A stretch of 42,646 bases of DNA, taken from contig JAILBT010000077.1 in NCBI GenBank assembly GCA_024680755.1, forward strand, positions 1 to 42,646, read 5' to 3'. Shown piece by piece: positions 1 through 7,756 of this stretch. A model generated the notes under the pieces. It was not told the origin of the DNA. It did no database searches and saw only the letters and a program-made list of their open reading frames with translations. The DNA comes from Prevotella sp. GTDB lineage: Bacteria; Bacteroidota; Bacteroidia; Bacteroidales; Bacteroidaceae. A program made the translations under genes and the position numbers. Positions within the stretch are counted from its first letter, which is position 1. Each line of letters starts with the position of its first letter.

Positions 1-2075
1 CGCAGCTGTGCGAGGCGCTTCCATAGCAGCTGGTATTTTTCCGAGCGACATTCGGGGTCGTCGTCGATGACGAGTTGTGCCTCGTCGCGGGCCATTTGCA
101 CGAGCTGTCCGTCGCGTGCGATGTCAGCAATTTTCAGGTCGAAGGCCATGCCGCTCTGCTGCGTACCCTCAAGGTCGCCTGGTCCCCGCAGCTTCAGGTC
201 GGCCTCGGCTATGCGGAAACCATCGGTTGTCTCGCACATTATGTCTATGCGCCTTCGTGTGTCGTTGGTCAGGTTGTACGACGTGACGAGTATGCAAAAG
301 CTCTGGTCGGCACCGCGTCCCACCCTGCCTCTGAGCTGGTGTAGCTGCGAGAGTCCGAAGCGCTGGGCATCCATGATGACCATGACGGAGGCGTTAGGCA
401 CATTCACCCCCACCTCGATGACCGTTGTGGCTACGAGTATCTGCGTCTCGCCCCGTGCAAAGCGTTCCATCTCGGCATCTTTCTCGGCCGGCTTCATGCG
501 TCCGTGCACCTTGCTCAGCTGGTAGTCTGGAAACACATGTGTCAGCATTTCGTAGCCTTCCTCCAGGTTTTTCAGGTCCATTCTCTCGCTTTCTTCTATC
601 AGCGGATATACCACATAGACCTGGCGTCCCTGTTGCACCTGCTGTCTGATGCCTGCCCACAGCTTTGGCAGGCGATTGTCAAAATAGTGAGTTGTGCGTA
701 TTGGCTTCCGTCCCGGTGGCAGCTCGTCGATGACGCTTACGTCGAGGTCGCCATATAGCGTCATGGCCAGTGTGCGTGGTATGGGTGTGGCCGTCATGAC
801 CAGCACATGTGGTGGCTGCTGGCTCTTGCTCCACAGTTTGGCGCGCTGTGCCACTCCGAAGCGGTGCTGCTCATCTACAACGACCAGGCCGAGTCTGCCG
901 AACTGCACGGTATCTTCAATCACGGCGTGCGTTCCCACCAGCAGGTTGACCTCGCCAGAGAGCAGTCCGTTGAGCACATCCTTGCGTCGTCGCCCTTTGA
1001 CCACACCAGTCAGCAGCTCCACGCGTATGGGCATGTCGCCCAGCATCTGGCGTATGGTCTGCAGGTGCTGCTCGGCCAGAATCTCCGTTGGTGCCATGAT
1101 GCAGGCCTGAAATCCGTTGTCTAAGGCCAGGAGCATTGCCATGAGTGCGACGAGTGTCTTGCCCGAGCCCACGTCGCCCTGCAGCAGCCGGTTCATCTGG
1201 CGTCCGGACCGCATGTCGGCATGTATCTCACGCACGACGCGCTTCTGTGCTTCGGTCAGGTTGAATGGCAGATACTGGCTGTAAAACATATTGAACAGCT
1301 GGCCCACGCGGCTGAACACATAGCCCCGATATTTCCGACGATGGTATGAAGCATAGCGCAGTATGTTGAGTTGGACGAAGAACAGCTCTTCAAACTTCAG
1401 TCTCACCCTGGCCTGTTCCAGCTGGCGGCTGTCGTGCGGGTAGTGCACGGCACGTATGGCCTCATTGCGTGACATGAGGTGTCGTCGCTCGATGATGATG
1501 TCCGTAAGCGTCTCTGGCAGCGGTTGTGTGAGCAATTCGAGCAGACGCTTCACATATCGCTCCATGACGCGGCTGGTGAGCCCCGCTTTCTTCATTTTCT
1601 CGGTTGTGTGGTAGTGTGGTTGCAGGCCCATTTCGTTCAGCTGCAGTTCGTCGGCATCGTCGATGTCCGGGTGTGTCACCTGCATGCGGTTGTTGAACAC
1701 CTGTGGTCGTCCGAACACCACATATCGCTTGCCGACCGGATAGGTCTTCATGGCCCATTGGCCTCCGTTGAACCAGACCAGGTCCATGAACGCTGTTCCG
1801 TCGGTGAAGTGTGCCACTACGCGCTTCTTTCTCGGCCCTTGATCATACTCGTCGTATGACATTATGCTACCTACCACCTGTACGTATGGCATGTCGGCCG
1901 TCAGCTCGCGTATTTTATACACCTTGGTTCGGTCTATGTGCTTGTATGGGTACTGCTGCAGCAGGTCGCCGAAGGTCTTCACACCCAGTTCCTGGGCGAG
2001 CCACTTCTGGCGCTGGGGGCCCACGCCGGGCAGCCACTGAATGTCTTGTTGGAGTATGTCGTTGATGTCAGCCAC
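1..2075 (-). CDS. recG: ATP-dependent DNA helicase RecG (3' end cut by window)
   Basis: Superfamily 2 branch-migrating helicase that remodels stalled forks and Holliday junctions. The frame is open from a GTG at 2075 to the window edge, about 691 codons, so only a few C-terminal residues are missing. Visible in order: an N-terminal wedge/OB region with LPGVGPQR near residue 16, Walker A GDVGSGKT near 300, DEQH near 401, and TATPIPRT near 428. A C-terminal helicase half with RGRVGRG follows. The start is chosen as GTG because the next upstream codon of note is the in-frame TAA at 2088-2090, which is the dnaB stop, and there is no ATG between. It lies 12 bp after dnaB on the same strand, so it is probably co-transcribed with it. 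Product call is very secure; the GTG start is likely. Confidence 0.96.
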   Translation of the reverse strand, partial: MADINDILQQDIQWLPGVGPQRQKWLAQELGVKTFGDLLQQYPYKHIDRTKVYKIRELTADMPYVQVVGSIMSYDEYDQGPRKKRVVAHFTDGTAFMDLVWFNGGQWAMKTYPVGKRYVVFGRPQVFNNRMQVTHPDIDDADELQLNEMGLQPHYHTTEKMKKAGLTSRVMERYVKRLLELLTQPLPETLTDIIIERRHLMSRNEAIRAVHYPHDSRQLEQARVRLKFEELFFVQLNILRYASYHRRKYRGYVFSRVGQLFNMFYSQYLPFNLTEAQKRVVREIHADMRSGRQMNRLLQGDVGSGKTLVALMAMLLALDNGFQACIMAPTEILAEQHLQTIRQMLGDMPIRVELLTGVVKGRRRKDVLNGLLSGEVNLLVGTHAVIEDTVQFGRLGLVVVDEQHRFGVAQRAKLWSKSQQPPHVLVMTATPIPRTLAMTLYGDLDVSVIDELPPGRKPIRTTHYFDNRLPKLWAGIRQQVQQGRQVYVVYPLIEESERMDLKNLEEGYEMLTHVFPDYQLSKVHGRMKPAEKDAEMERFARGETQILVATTVIEVGVNVPNASVMVIMDAQRFGLSQLHQLRGRVGRGADQSFCILVTSYNLTNDTRRRIDIMCETTDGFRIAEADLKLRGPGDLEGTQQSGMAFDLKIADIARDGQLVQMARDEAQLVIDDDPECRSEKYQLLWKRLAQL

Positions 2076-2087
2076 TGCGTGTGATGG

Positions 2088-3668
2088 TTAGTAAGGTACT
2101 TCTCCTGTGGGGTCTGGTAGTTGCTGGTTGGCGAAGGGGTCATAGTCGTCGGGCGAGTCAGGTCCCAGCATGGTGCCGTCGCCCACCGACGAGCCCAGAA
2201 TGGTTCCGTCGTCGCCGTCGGTGTCGCTCTCGGCTGCGGCCTTGCGTCTCAGCCGTCCGTCCTCGAGGTTCTCAAAGCGCGTGAACTCGCCTCTGAACGA
2301 CAGTTTCACGTCGTCGGTTGCGCCCTTACGGTGTTTGGCAATGATGACGTATGCCACGCCGCGTAGGTCGTTGCCCTTCTCGTCTTGTGTGATGCCATAG
2401 TATTCTGGCCTGTGGACGAAGCACACCATGTCGGCATCCTGTTCTATAGCTCCCGACTCACGCAGGTCTGACAGTTGCGGCCGTTTGGCATCGACCGTGT
2501 TGTCGCGGTTCTCCACGCCGCGGTTCAGCTGCGACAGGGCCAGGATGGGTATGTCCAGCTCTTTTGCCAGACTCTTCAGCGAGCGCGAAATGGTGCTGAC
2601 CTCTTCCTGTCGTGAGGTGAAGCGCATGCCGTTGGCGTTCATCAGCTGCAGGTAGTCGATCATGATTAGCTTCACCTGATGTTCGCGCACCAGCCGGCGC
2701 GCCTTCGTTCGCAGCTCGAATACAGACAGTCCGGGTGTGTCATCGACATACAGCGGTGCTCCCATCAGGTGATTGATGCGCTTGTCCAGTCGTTCCCATT
2801 CGTCGGGTGCGAGCTGTCCGTTAAGTATCTTCGTGCCTGAAATCTCGCACACGTTGCTTATCAGGCGGTTGACCAGTTGCTGATTGCTCATCTCGAGCGA
2901 AAAGAAGGCCACCGGTATCTTGTAGTCGGCGGCAATGTTTTTTGCCAGCGACAGGGCGAACGCCGTTTTTCCCATGGCAGGTCGTCCGGCAATGATGACC
3001 AGGTCGCTGGCTTGCCATCCGCTTGTCAGCTTGTCCAGCTTATGATATCCGGTGGGCACTCCCGTCAGTCCGTCGCGGTTCTTGGCAGCCTCCTGTATCA
3101 CATGTATGGCAGTGTTGATGACGGGGTCTATCTGGGTGTAGTCCTTCTTCATGTTGTTCTGCGACAACTCGAACAGCGCCCCCTCGGCCTCCTGCATCAG
3201 TTCGTCAATGTCGTTCTGCTCGTCAAAGGCTTTGGTCTCAATGTTGCCGGCATAGCTGATGAGCTGTCGTGCCAGGAATTTCTGCGCAATGATGCGTGCG
3301 TGATACTCCACGTTGGCCGACGTGGCTGTTCTGGCGCTGATGTCGGTGAGATATCCTGGCCCGCCCACGTCGGCCAGGTCGCCCTGCTGTGCCAGCTGCT
3401 GCACCACGGTCAGAACGTCCACCGGTCGTTCGCGCAGTTCCAGGTCTCGAATGGCCTGGTATATCTTCTGGTGGCGCGAGTCGTAGAAGCTCTCAGGTTT
3501 GAGCATCTCGCACACCACGGTGTATGCGTCTTTGTCTATCATCAGCGCGCCCAGCACAGCCCGTTCCACATCGGGGGCTTGGGGCTGCACATGGGCGTAG
3601 GTGGTGTCAATGGCTTGCTGCTGGCGTGTCTTGCGCTGCTGGCGGCCATTGGTCTGGTCTGTTGGCAT
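2088..3668 (-). CDS. dnaB: replicative DNA helicase DnaB
   Basis: Hexameric helicase that unwinds the template at the replication fork and works with primase. The 526-residue product has the family layout: a primase-interacting N-terminal domain (PDVERAVLGALMIDK, about 32-46), a linker helix region, and a RecA-like domain. That domain has Walker A GRPAMGKTA at about 228-236 and Walker B LIMIDYLQLM at about 334-343. The C-terminus is acidic and ends GEVPY. No intein or frameshift is seen. recG follows after 12 bp on the same strand, and the Nfn-like gene lies 80 bp upstream. No clear TAnnTTTG promoter is visible in that gap, so transcription may come from further upstream. Confidence 0.97.
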   Translation of the reverse strand: MPTDQTNGRQQRKTRQQQAIDTTYAHVQPQAPDVERAVLGALMIDKDAYTVVCEMLKPESFYDSRHQKIYQAIRDLELRERPVDVLTVVQQLAQQGDLADVGGPGYLTDISARTATSANVEYHARIIAQKFLARQLISYAGNIETKAFDEQNDIDELMQEAEGALFELSQNNMKKDYTQIDPVINTAIHVIQEAAKNRDGLTGVPTGYHKLDKLTSGWQASDLVIIAGRPAMGKTAFALSLAKNIAADYKIPVAFFSLEMSNQQLVNRLISNVCEISGTKILNGQLAPDEWERLDKRINHLMGAPLYVDDTPGLSVFELRTKARRLVREHQVKLIMIDYLQLMNANGMRFTSRQEEVSTISRSLKSLAKELDIPILALSQLNRGVENRDNTVDAKRPQLSDLRESGAIEQDADMVCFVHRPEYYGITQDEKGNDLRGVAYVIIAKHRKGATDDVKLSFRGEFTRFENLEDGRLRRKAAAESDTDGDDGTILGSSVGDGTMLGPDSPDDYDPFANQQLPDPTGEVPY

Positions 3669-3748
3669 GGTGTTATGCTTGGTGGTTATATAATATTAAT
3701 GTGTAGCGACCGTCTGTTGTCCTCCTGTCATCGGCTTGTCGTGGGTGT

Positions 3749-6094
3749 TCAGCTCAGTGCCTTGTGCATGGCAGCGGCTGCACGACGGCCGTCGCCCATA
3801 GCCAGAATGACGGTGGCTCCGCCGCGCACTATGTCGCCTCCGGCATAGACATCTGAGCGTGACGAGCGCATGTCGTCGTCCACCACGATGGTGTTCTTGC
3901 GTCCCAGCTCCAGTCCGGCAATGCTCTTTGGCACCAGCGGGTTGGGGCTTACGCCCACGGCCACCACCACCTCATCGACATCGAGCGTCACGGTCTTGCC
4001 CTCGACAGGTACGGGCGAGCGTCGTCCGCTGGCGTCGGGTTCGCCCAGTTCCATGACCTGCAGCACAGCCTGACATACGGCCCCTCGCTCGTCGGTCTTG
4101 TATTCTATTGGGTTGTGCAGCGTGAGGAAGTGGATGCCCTCCTCCTTGGCGTGCTTCACCTCTTCCAGTCGGGCGGGCATCTCAGCCTCTGAGCGGCGAT
4201 AGACCAGAGTGACGTCGGCACCGAGACGCTTTGCCGTGCGGCATGAGTCCATGGCCGTGTTGCCGCCGCCCACCACGAGCACATGGCGGGCTGGGTTGAT
4301 GGGCGTGTCTGTGTCGGGATTGGCGGCATCCATCAGGTTGACGCGCGTCAGGTACTCATTCGACGACATGATGTTGATGGCGTTCTCGCCAGGAATGTTC
4401 ATGAAATTGGGCAGGCCGGCTCCGCTGCCAACGAAGATGCCACGGAAGCCCTGTTGCTCCAGTTGCTCCACGGTGATGGTCTTGCCTATGACGACGTCGG
4501 TCTGGAAATGTACGCCCATACGGCGCAGGTTGTCTATCTCCACATCCACGATACGGTTGGGCAGGCGGAACTCAGGTATGCCATACTTGAGCACACCGCC
4601 TATCTCGTGCAGTGCCTCGAACACATAGACATCATAGCCCAGTTTGACCATGTCGCCAGCAAACGACAGTCCGCTGGGGCCGGAGCCCACCACGGCCACC
4701 TTGATGTTGTTGGCCGGTGCCACGTCGGGCAGCGACAGCTGTCCCGACTCGCGTTCGTAGTCGGCTGCGAATCGCTCCAGATAGCCTATGGCCACGGGCT
4801 GACCTCCACTCTTCAGGTGTATGCAGCGACTTTCGCACTGTTTCTCCTGCGGACACACGCGGCCGCACACGGCAGGCAGCGCAGAGGTCCGCTTCAGTAC
4901 CTTGGCGGCTGCCAGTATGTCGCCACGCTCAATGTTCTTGATGAAGCCGGGTATATCTATGTTCACCGGGCACCCTTCGACGCACGACGGTCTGGGGCAG
5001 TCGAGACAGCGCTGTGCCTCGGTCATGGCCTGTTCCTTAGTCAGTCCGATGTTCACCTCCTCTGTTCGTGTGGTGGCACGATATGCGGGGTCCAGCTCCG
5101 GCATGACGACACGCGGTATGTCCATGCGCTCCTTGGGCCTCATCTTCTTGCGCAAGGCGGCGCGCCAGTTGTCGCCTTCAGCCGTACATTCGGTGTCGGC
5201 TGCCGCGGGCCGTGTCTTGACGGTGTCGGCAGCGTGCATGTCATCATGTCCGCAGCACTCGCGCGTGTCAGGCTTAGAGAGATAGCGTTCCATCTCCTCC
5301 TGCTCCTCACGCTTGAAGGTTCCCATGCGCTTGAACATCTCGTCCCAATCGACCAGCGCGCCGTCGAACTCTGGGCCGTCTATACACACGAACTTGGTCT
5401 TGCCGCCGATGGTCAGTCGGCAGGCACCGCACATGCCTGTGCCGTCAACCATGATGGTGTTGAGCGACACGTCAACGGGTATGCCATGCTTCTGACATGT
5501 GAGACACGAGAATTTCATCATGATTGGAGGCCCTATACAGAAAGCCTTGTCAACGTGTGGCTCCTGTTCGATAAATTTCTCTATACCCACGGTCACCACT
5601 CCTTTCTCGCCATACGAGCCATCGTCGGTCATGATGATAAGCTCGTCGCTGACCTTGCGCACCTCGTCTTCGAGAATGACCAGGTCCTTGCTGCGTCCGG
5701 CAATGACAGACAACACCCTGTTGCCTGCCTGCTTCAGCGCCTTGGCGATGGGCAGCATTGGAGCCACGCCCACGCCCCCGCCGGCACAGATGACGGTTCC
5801 GAAGCGCTCGATGTGTGTGGCGTTGCCCAGCGGTCCCACCACGTCGGTCACGCTGTCGCCCACCTCCAGGTTGCACAGCTTGGTGCTGCTCAGTCCCACC
5901 TTTTGCACCACCAGGGTGATGGTGCCGCGCTCTGGGTCGGCATCGGCTATCGTCAGGGGCATACGCTCACCCCTGCTGCCTAAACGGACTATGACAAAAT
6001 GGCCAGCCTTACGGCTGCGGGCAATGAGAGGAGCTTCCACCTCAAAGAGGAACACCTTCTCAGAGAACTGGTGCTTTTTTACTATCCTAAACAT
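3749..6094 (-). CDS. single-chain Nfn-type NADH/ferredoxin:NADP+ oxidoreductase (NfnA-NfnB fusion; annotated in relatives as DHODB electron-transfer/GltD bifunctional protein)
   Basis: The N-terminal third resembles the PyrK/NfnA flavoprotein: RMPLTIADA, then CAGGGVGVAP for NAD binding, then a [2Fe-2S] region VDGTGMCGAC. Counted from the start used here, Asp217, Cys222, Cys225 and Cys237 would form the one-Asp/three-Cys ligation known for NfnA, unlike the four-Cys PyrK site. The C-terminal two thirds resembles GltD/NfnB: Cys-rich cluster motifs (CLDCPRPSCVEGC; CGRVCPQEKQCESRC), FAD motif VVGSGPSG and NADPH motif VVGGGNTAMD. This suggests exchange of electrons between NADH, NADPH and ferredoxin, possibly by bifurcation. 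I chose ATG 6094 (MFRIVKKHQF) because homologues begin there; in-frame ATGs at 6127 and 6136 would add 11-14 residues. It follows the LuxR-type gene closely, in one operon. The function is inferred from motifs. Confidence 0.88.
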   Translation of the reverse strand: MFRIVKKHQFSEKVFLFEVEAPLIARSRKAGHFVIVRLGSRGERMPLTIADADPERGTITLVVQKVGLSSTKLCNLEVGDSVTDVVGPLGNATHIERFGTVICAGGGVGVAPMLPIAKALKQAGNRVLSVIAGRSKDLVILEDEVRKVSDELIIMTDDGSYGEKGVVTVGIEKFIEQEPHVDKAFCIGPPIMMKFSCLTCQKHGIPVDVSLNTIMVDGTGMCGACRLTIGGKTKFVCIDGPEFDGALVDWDEMFKRMGTFKREEQEEMERYLSKPDTRECCGHDDMHAADTVKTRPAAADTECTAEGDNWRAALRKKMRPKERMDIPRVVMPELDPAYRATTRTEEVNIGLTKEQAMTEAQRCLDCPRPSCVEGCPVNIDIPGFIKNIERGDILAAAKVLKRTSALPAVCGRVCPQEKQCESRCIHLKSGGQPVAIGYLERFAADYERESGQLSLPDVAPANNIKVAVVGSGPSGLSFAGDMVKLGYDVYVFEALHEIGGVLKYGIPEFRLPNRIVDVEIDNLRRMGVHFQTDVVIGKTITVEQLEQQGFRGIFVGSGAGLPNFMNIPGENAINIMSSNEYLTRVNLMDAANPDTDTPINPARHVLVVGGGNTAMDSCRTAKRLGADVTLVYRRSEAEMPARLEEVKHAKEEGIHFLTLHNPIEYKTDERGAVCQAVLQVMELGEPDASGRRSPVPVEGKTVTLDVDEVVVAVGVSPNPLVPKSIAGLELGRKNTIVVDDDMRSSRSDVYAGGDIVRGGATVILAMGDGRRAAAAMHKALS

Positions 6095-6142
6095 GGTCTT
6101 ATAGTTGTTTGTGTTTAATATGTTCATCGGTTGCAAGTCGTC

Positions 6143-6757
6143 TTATATTTGGCTTACATCTACATATCCGTGCATCACGGCATAAATGGTCAGAGCCGAC
6201 ACGCTCTTCAGTCCCAGCTTGTCCATGATGTTCTTTCGGTGTGTGATGACTGTGGTCAGCCCTATGTTTAACCTGTCGGCTATCTCCTTGTTGATCAGTC
6301 CCTGTGCCACAAGTGCCATGACCTCTATCTCGCGGTCGGTCAGCAACTTCTTGGTCAGTATGGAAGGCATTGGAGGCAGGTTGTGTCCTTGTCCGTGGGC
6401 ATGCTGCACCAGCGTGAGCAGCTGTTGCAGCAGACCGCGTTCCGGCTGGTTGATGCACAGCGAATGGAAGCCGGAGAGTTGCAGTGTGTCGTCTATCGAC
6501 AGCGTCAGCACGATGGTGCGCCGCTGGCATGAAGCGAAGAATGGCCGGTTCTCCAGCACAACGTTCATGGCCACAAAATAGTGGACGTATCTCTCTGGCC
6601 TGTTGGCTGTCAGTTCTGCCATTGAGCCAAACACGTCGATGGTGGCTACTGGCATGACGTTCTGTAAGAGCTGTTTCAGCCCGATGGCCGCAAGGGTGTT
6701 TGGGTCTATTATCGCTATCAGCGGCCTGTGGGCCTGTATGTGTGAGGGATGTTCCAT
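6143..6757 (-). CDS. LuxR-type response-regulator-like transcription factor with degenerate receiver
   Basis: The C-terminus carries a clear LuxR/GerE helix-turn-helix: LTDREIEVMALVAQG, KEIADRLNIG, TTVITHRKNIMDKL. The N-terminal half has the pattern of a receiver domain (RPLIAIIDPN, then a helix), but the position of the phosphorylated Asp reads VHYFVAMNVV. The switch Lys region reads LCINQPE, so phosphotransfer is not expected. The start is placed at ATG 6757, 13 nt after the stop of the upstream metallo-hydrolase. In-frame ATGs at 6784 and 6796 would overlap that gene by 14-26 bp. The Nfn-like gene follows immediately downstream, so the regulator may belong to a three-gene unit (hydrolase, regulator, Nfn). 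The regulated genes cannot be read from sequence. Confidence 0.85.
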   Translation of the reverse strand: MEHPSHIQAHRPLIAIIDPNTLAAIGLKQLLQNVMPVATIDVFGSMAELTANRPERYVHYFVAMNVVLENRPFFASCQRRTIVLTLSIDDTLQLSGFHSLCINQPERGLLQQLLTLVQHAHGQGHNLPPMPSILTKKLLTDREIEVMALVAQGLINKEIADRLNIGLTTVITHRKNIMDKLGLKSVSALTIYAVMHGYVDVSQI

Positions 6758-6770
6758 TGTGTTTTGAATG

Positions 6771-7601
6771 TCAGATGGCTTCATTTGCCGGGTCAAGATA
6801 GTAAACGCCCGTCACGCCCCTGCGTCGCAGCACGTCGAGCTTGAAGTCTATGCCTACGATGATACCGTTGTTGCGCAGTGTGGCCTCCATCGTTTTTTGT
6901 GCCAGCACGGGGTGGTTGTTCTCCTGCGAGAGGTGGCACAGCCACACATGCCTCAGCTTGGGCGTGGCATTCTGTAGCACGGCCTGGGCGCAGGCGGTGT
7001 TGCTCAGGTGGCCGGTGTCGCTCTTGATGCGTTCCTTCAGTATTCTCGGGTATGGGCCATTGTCCAGCATCTCTATGTCGTGGTTGGCTTCGATGACAAG
7101 GTAGTTGGCCTGACGTATATGTTCGGCCATCTCTTCGGTGACGCAGCCAGCGTCGGTGATGATGACAAAGCAAACGTTGTTCCACATAATCTGGAAGCCG
7201 ACGTTGTCTGTGCTGTCGTGCGGCACCCTGAATGGTGTGACACGGAAGGCTCCCACCTCTTCCGTTTGCCCGTAGGACAGATATCGGCGGTAGGCGGCTG
7301 GCACCTTCCTGCCCACACAGTAGTTGCGGTCTATGCCATGATGTACTGCGGCCGTGGCATAGACGGGCAGCGAGTGGTCGTGACACAGCGCTCCGACGCA
7401 TTTCACATGGTCGGCGTGGTCGTGGGTTACAAGTATGCTGCAGAAATGTGGCAGGCTGACACCATATTCGGCAAAATACTTCTTCAGCAATCTGATGCCC
7501 ACGCCTGCGTCGATGAACAGAGCATCGGTGCTGGTCCACAGCAGCGAGCAGTTGCCGCTGCTACCGCTGCCGAAGGATATATATCTTAGTGTCTCATTCA
7601 T
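6771..7601 (-). CDS. MBL-fold metallo-hydrolase, WalJ/YycJ-like
   Basis: A 276-residue metallo-beta-lactamase-fold protein, the usual length for the family. The metal motif HDHADH sits near residues 60-65. The N-terminal signature FGSGSSGNCSLL and later HLSNTACAQ and LCHLSQENNHP are typical of the YycJ/WalJ branch of putative single-strand or double-strand DNA exonucleases, which are cytoplasmic. ATG 7601 gives the expected N-terminus. Its start codon lies only 7 bp from a 120-bp array of 8-bp repeats, so the untranslated leader is made almost entirely of that repeat. The LuxR-type gene follows with no gap. The substrate is not established for this branch. Confidence 0.9.
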   Translation of the reverse strand: MNETLRYISFGSGSSGNCSLLWTSTDALFIDAGVGIRLLKKYFAEYGVSLPHFCSILVTHDHADHVKCVGALCHDHSLPVYATAAVHHGIDRNYCVGRKVPAAYRRYLSYGQTEEVGAFRVTPFRVPHDSTDNVGFQIMWNNVCFVIITDAGCVTEEMAEHIRQANYLVIEANHDIEMLDNGPYPRILKERIKSDTGHLSNTACAQAVLQNATPKLRHVWLCHLSQENNHPVLAQKTMEATLRNNGIIVGIDFKLDVLRRRGVTGVYYLDPANEAI

Positions 7602-7608
7602 TGATGAG

Positions 7609-7728
7609 GAGTTGTGGAGTTGTGGAGTTGAGGAGATGTGGAGTTGTGGAGATGTGGAGTTGAGGAGTTGAGGAGATGTGGAGTTGAGGAGTTGTGGAGA
7701 TGTGGAGTTGTGGAGATGTGGAGTTGAG
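7609..7728. repeat. minisatellite: 15 tandem 8-bp units GAG(T/A)TG(T/A)G
   Basis: Fifteen consecutive 8-bp units without any length error. Three variants occur, five times each: GAGTTGTG (A), GAGTTGAG (B) and GAGATGTG (C). The order from 7609 is A A B C A C B B C B A C A C B. The fourth possible form, GAGATGAG, is absent. A degenerate tail continues to about 7754. The array fills the gap between the chromate/BamA ORF and the WalJ-like gene. The unit is not a multiple of three, so it does not encode a simple peptide repeat. Confidence 0.95.
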
Positions 7729-7756
7729 GAATAAGTAGTTGTGGAGTAGAGTAGTC

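Noticed and set aside
4283..5983. 566-codon plus-strand frame
   Set aside because: It lies antisense to the Nfn-like gene, has no recognisable motifs and reads like the reverse complement of a GC-rich coding region.
7609..7728. coding repeat in a small plus-strand protein
   Set aside because: Unit length of 8 shifts frame at each copy, and the frame ends inside the array.
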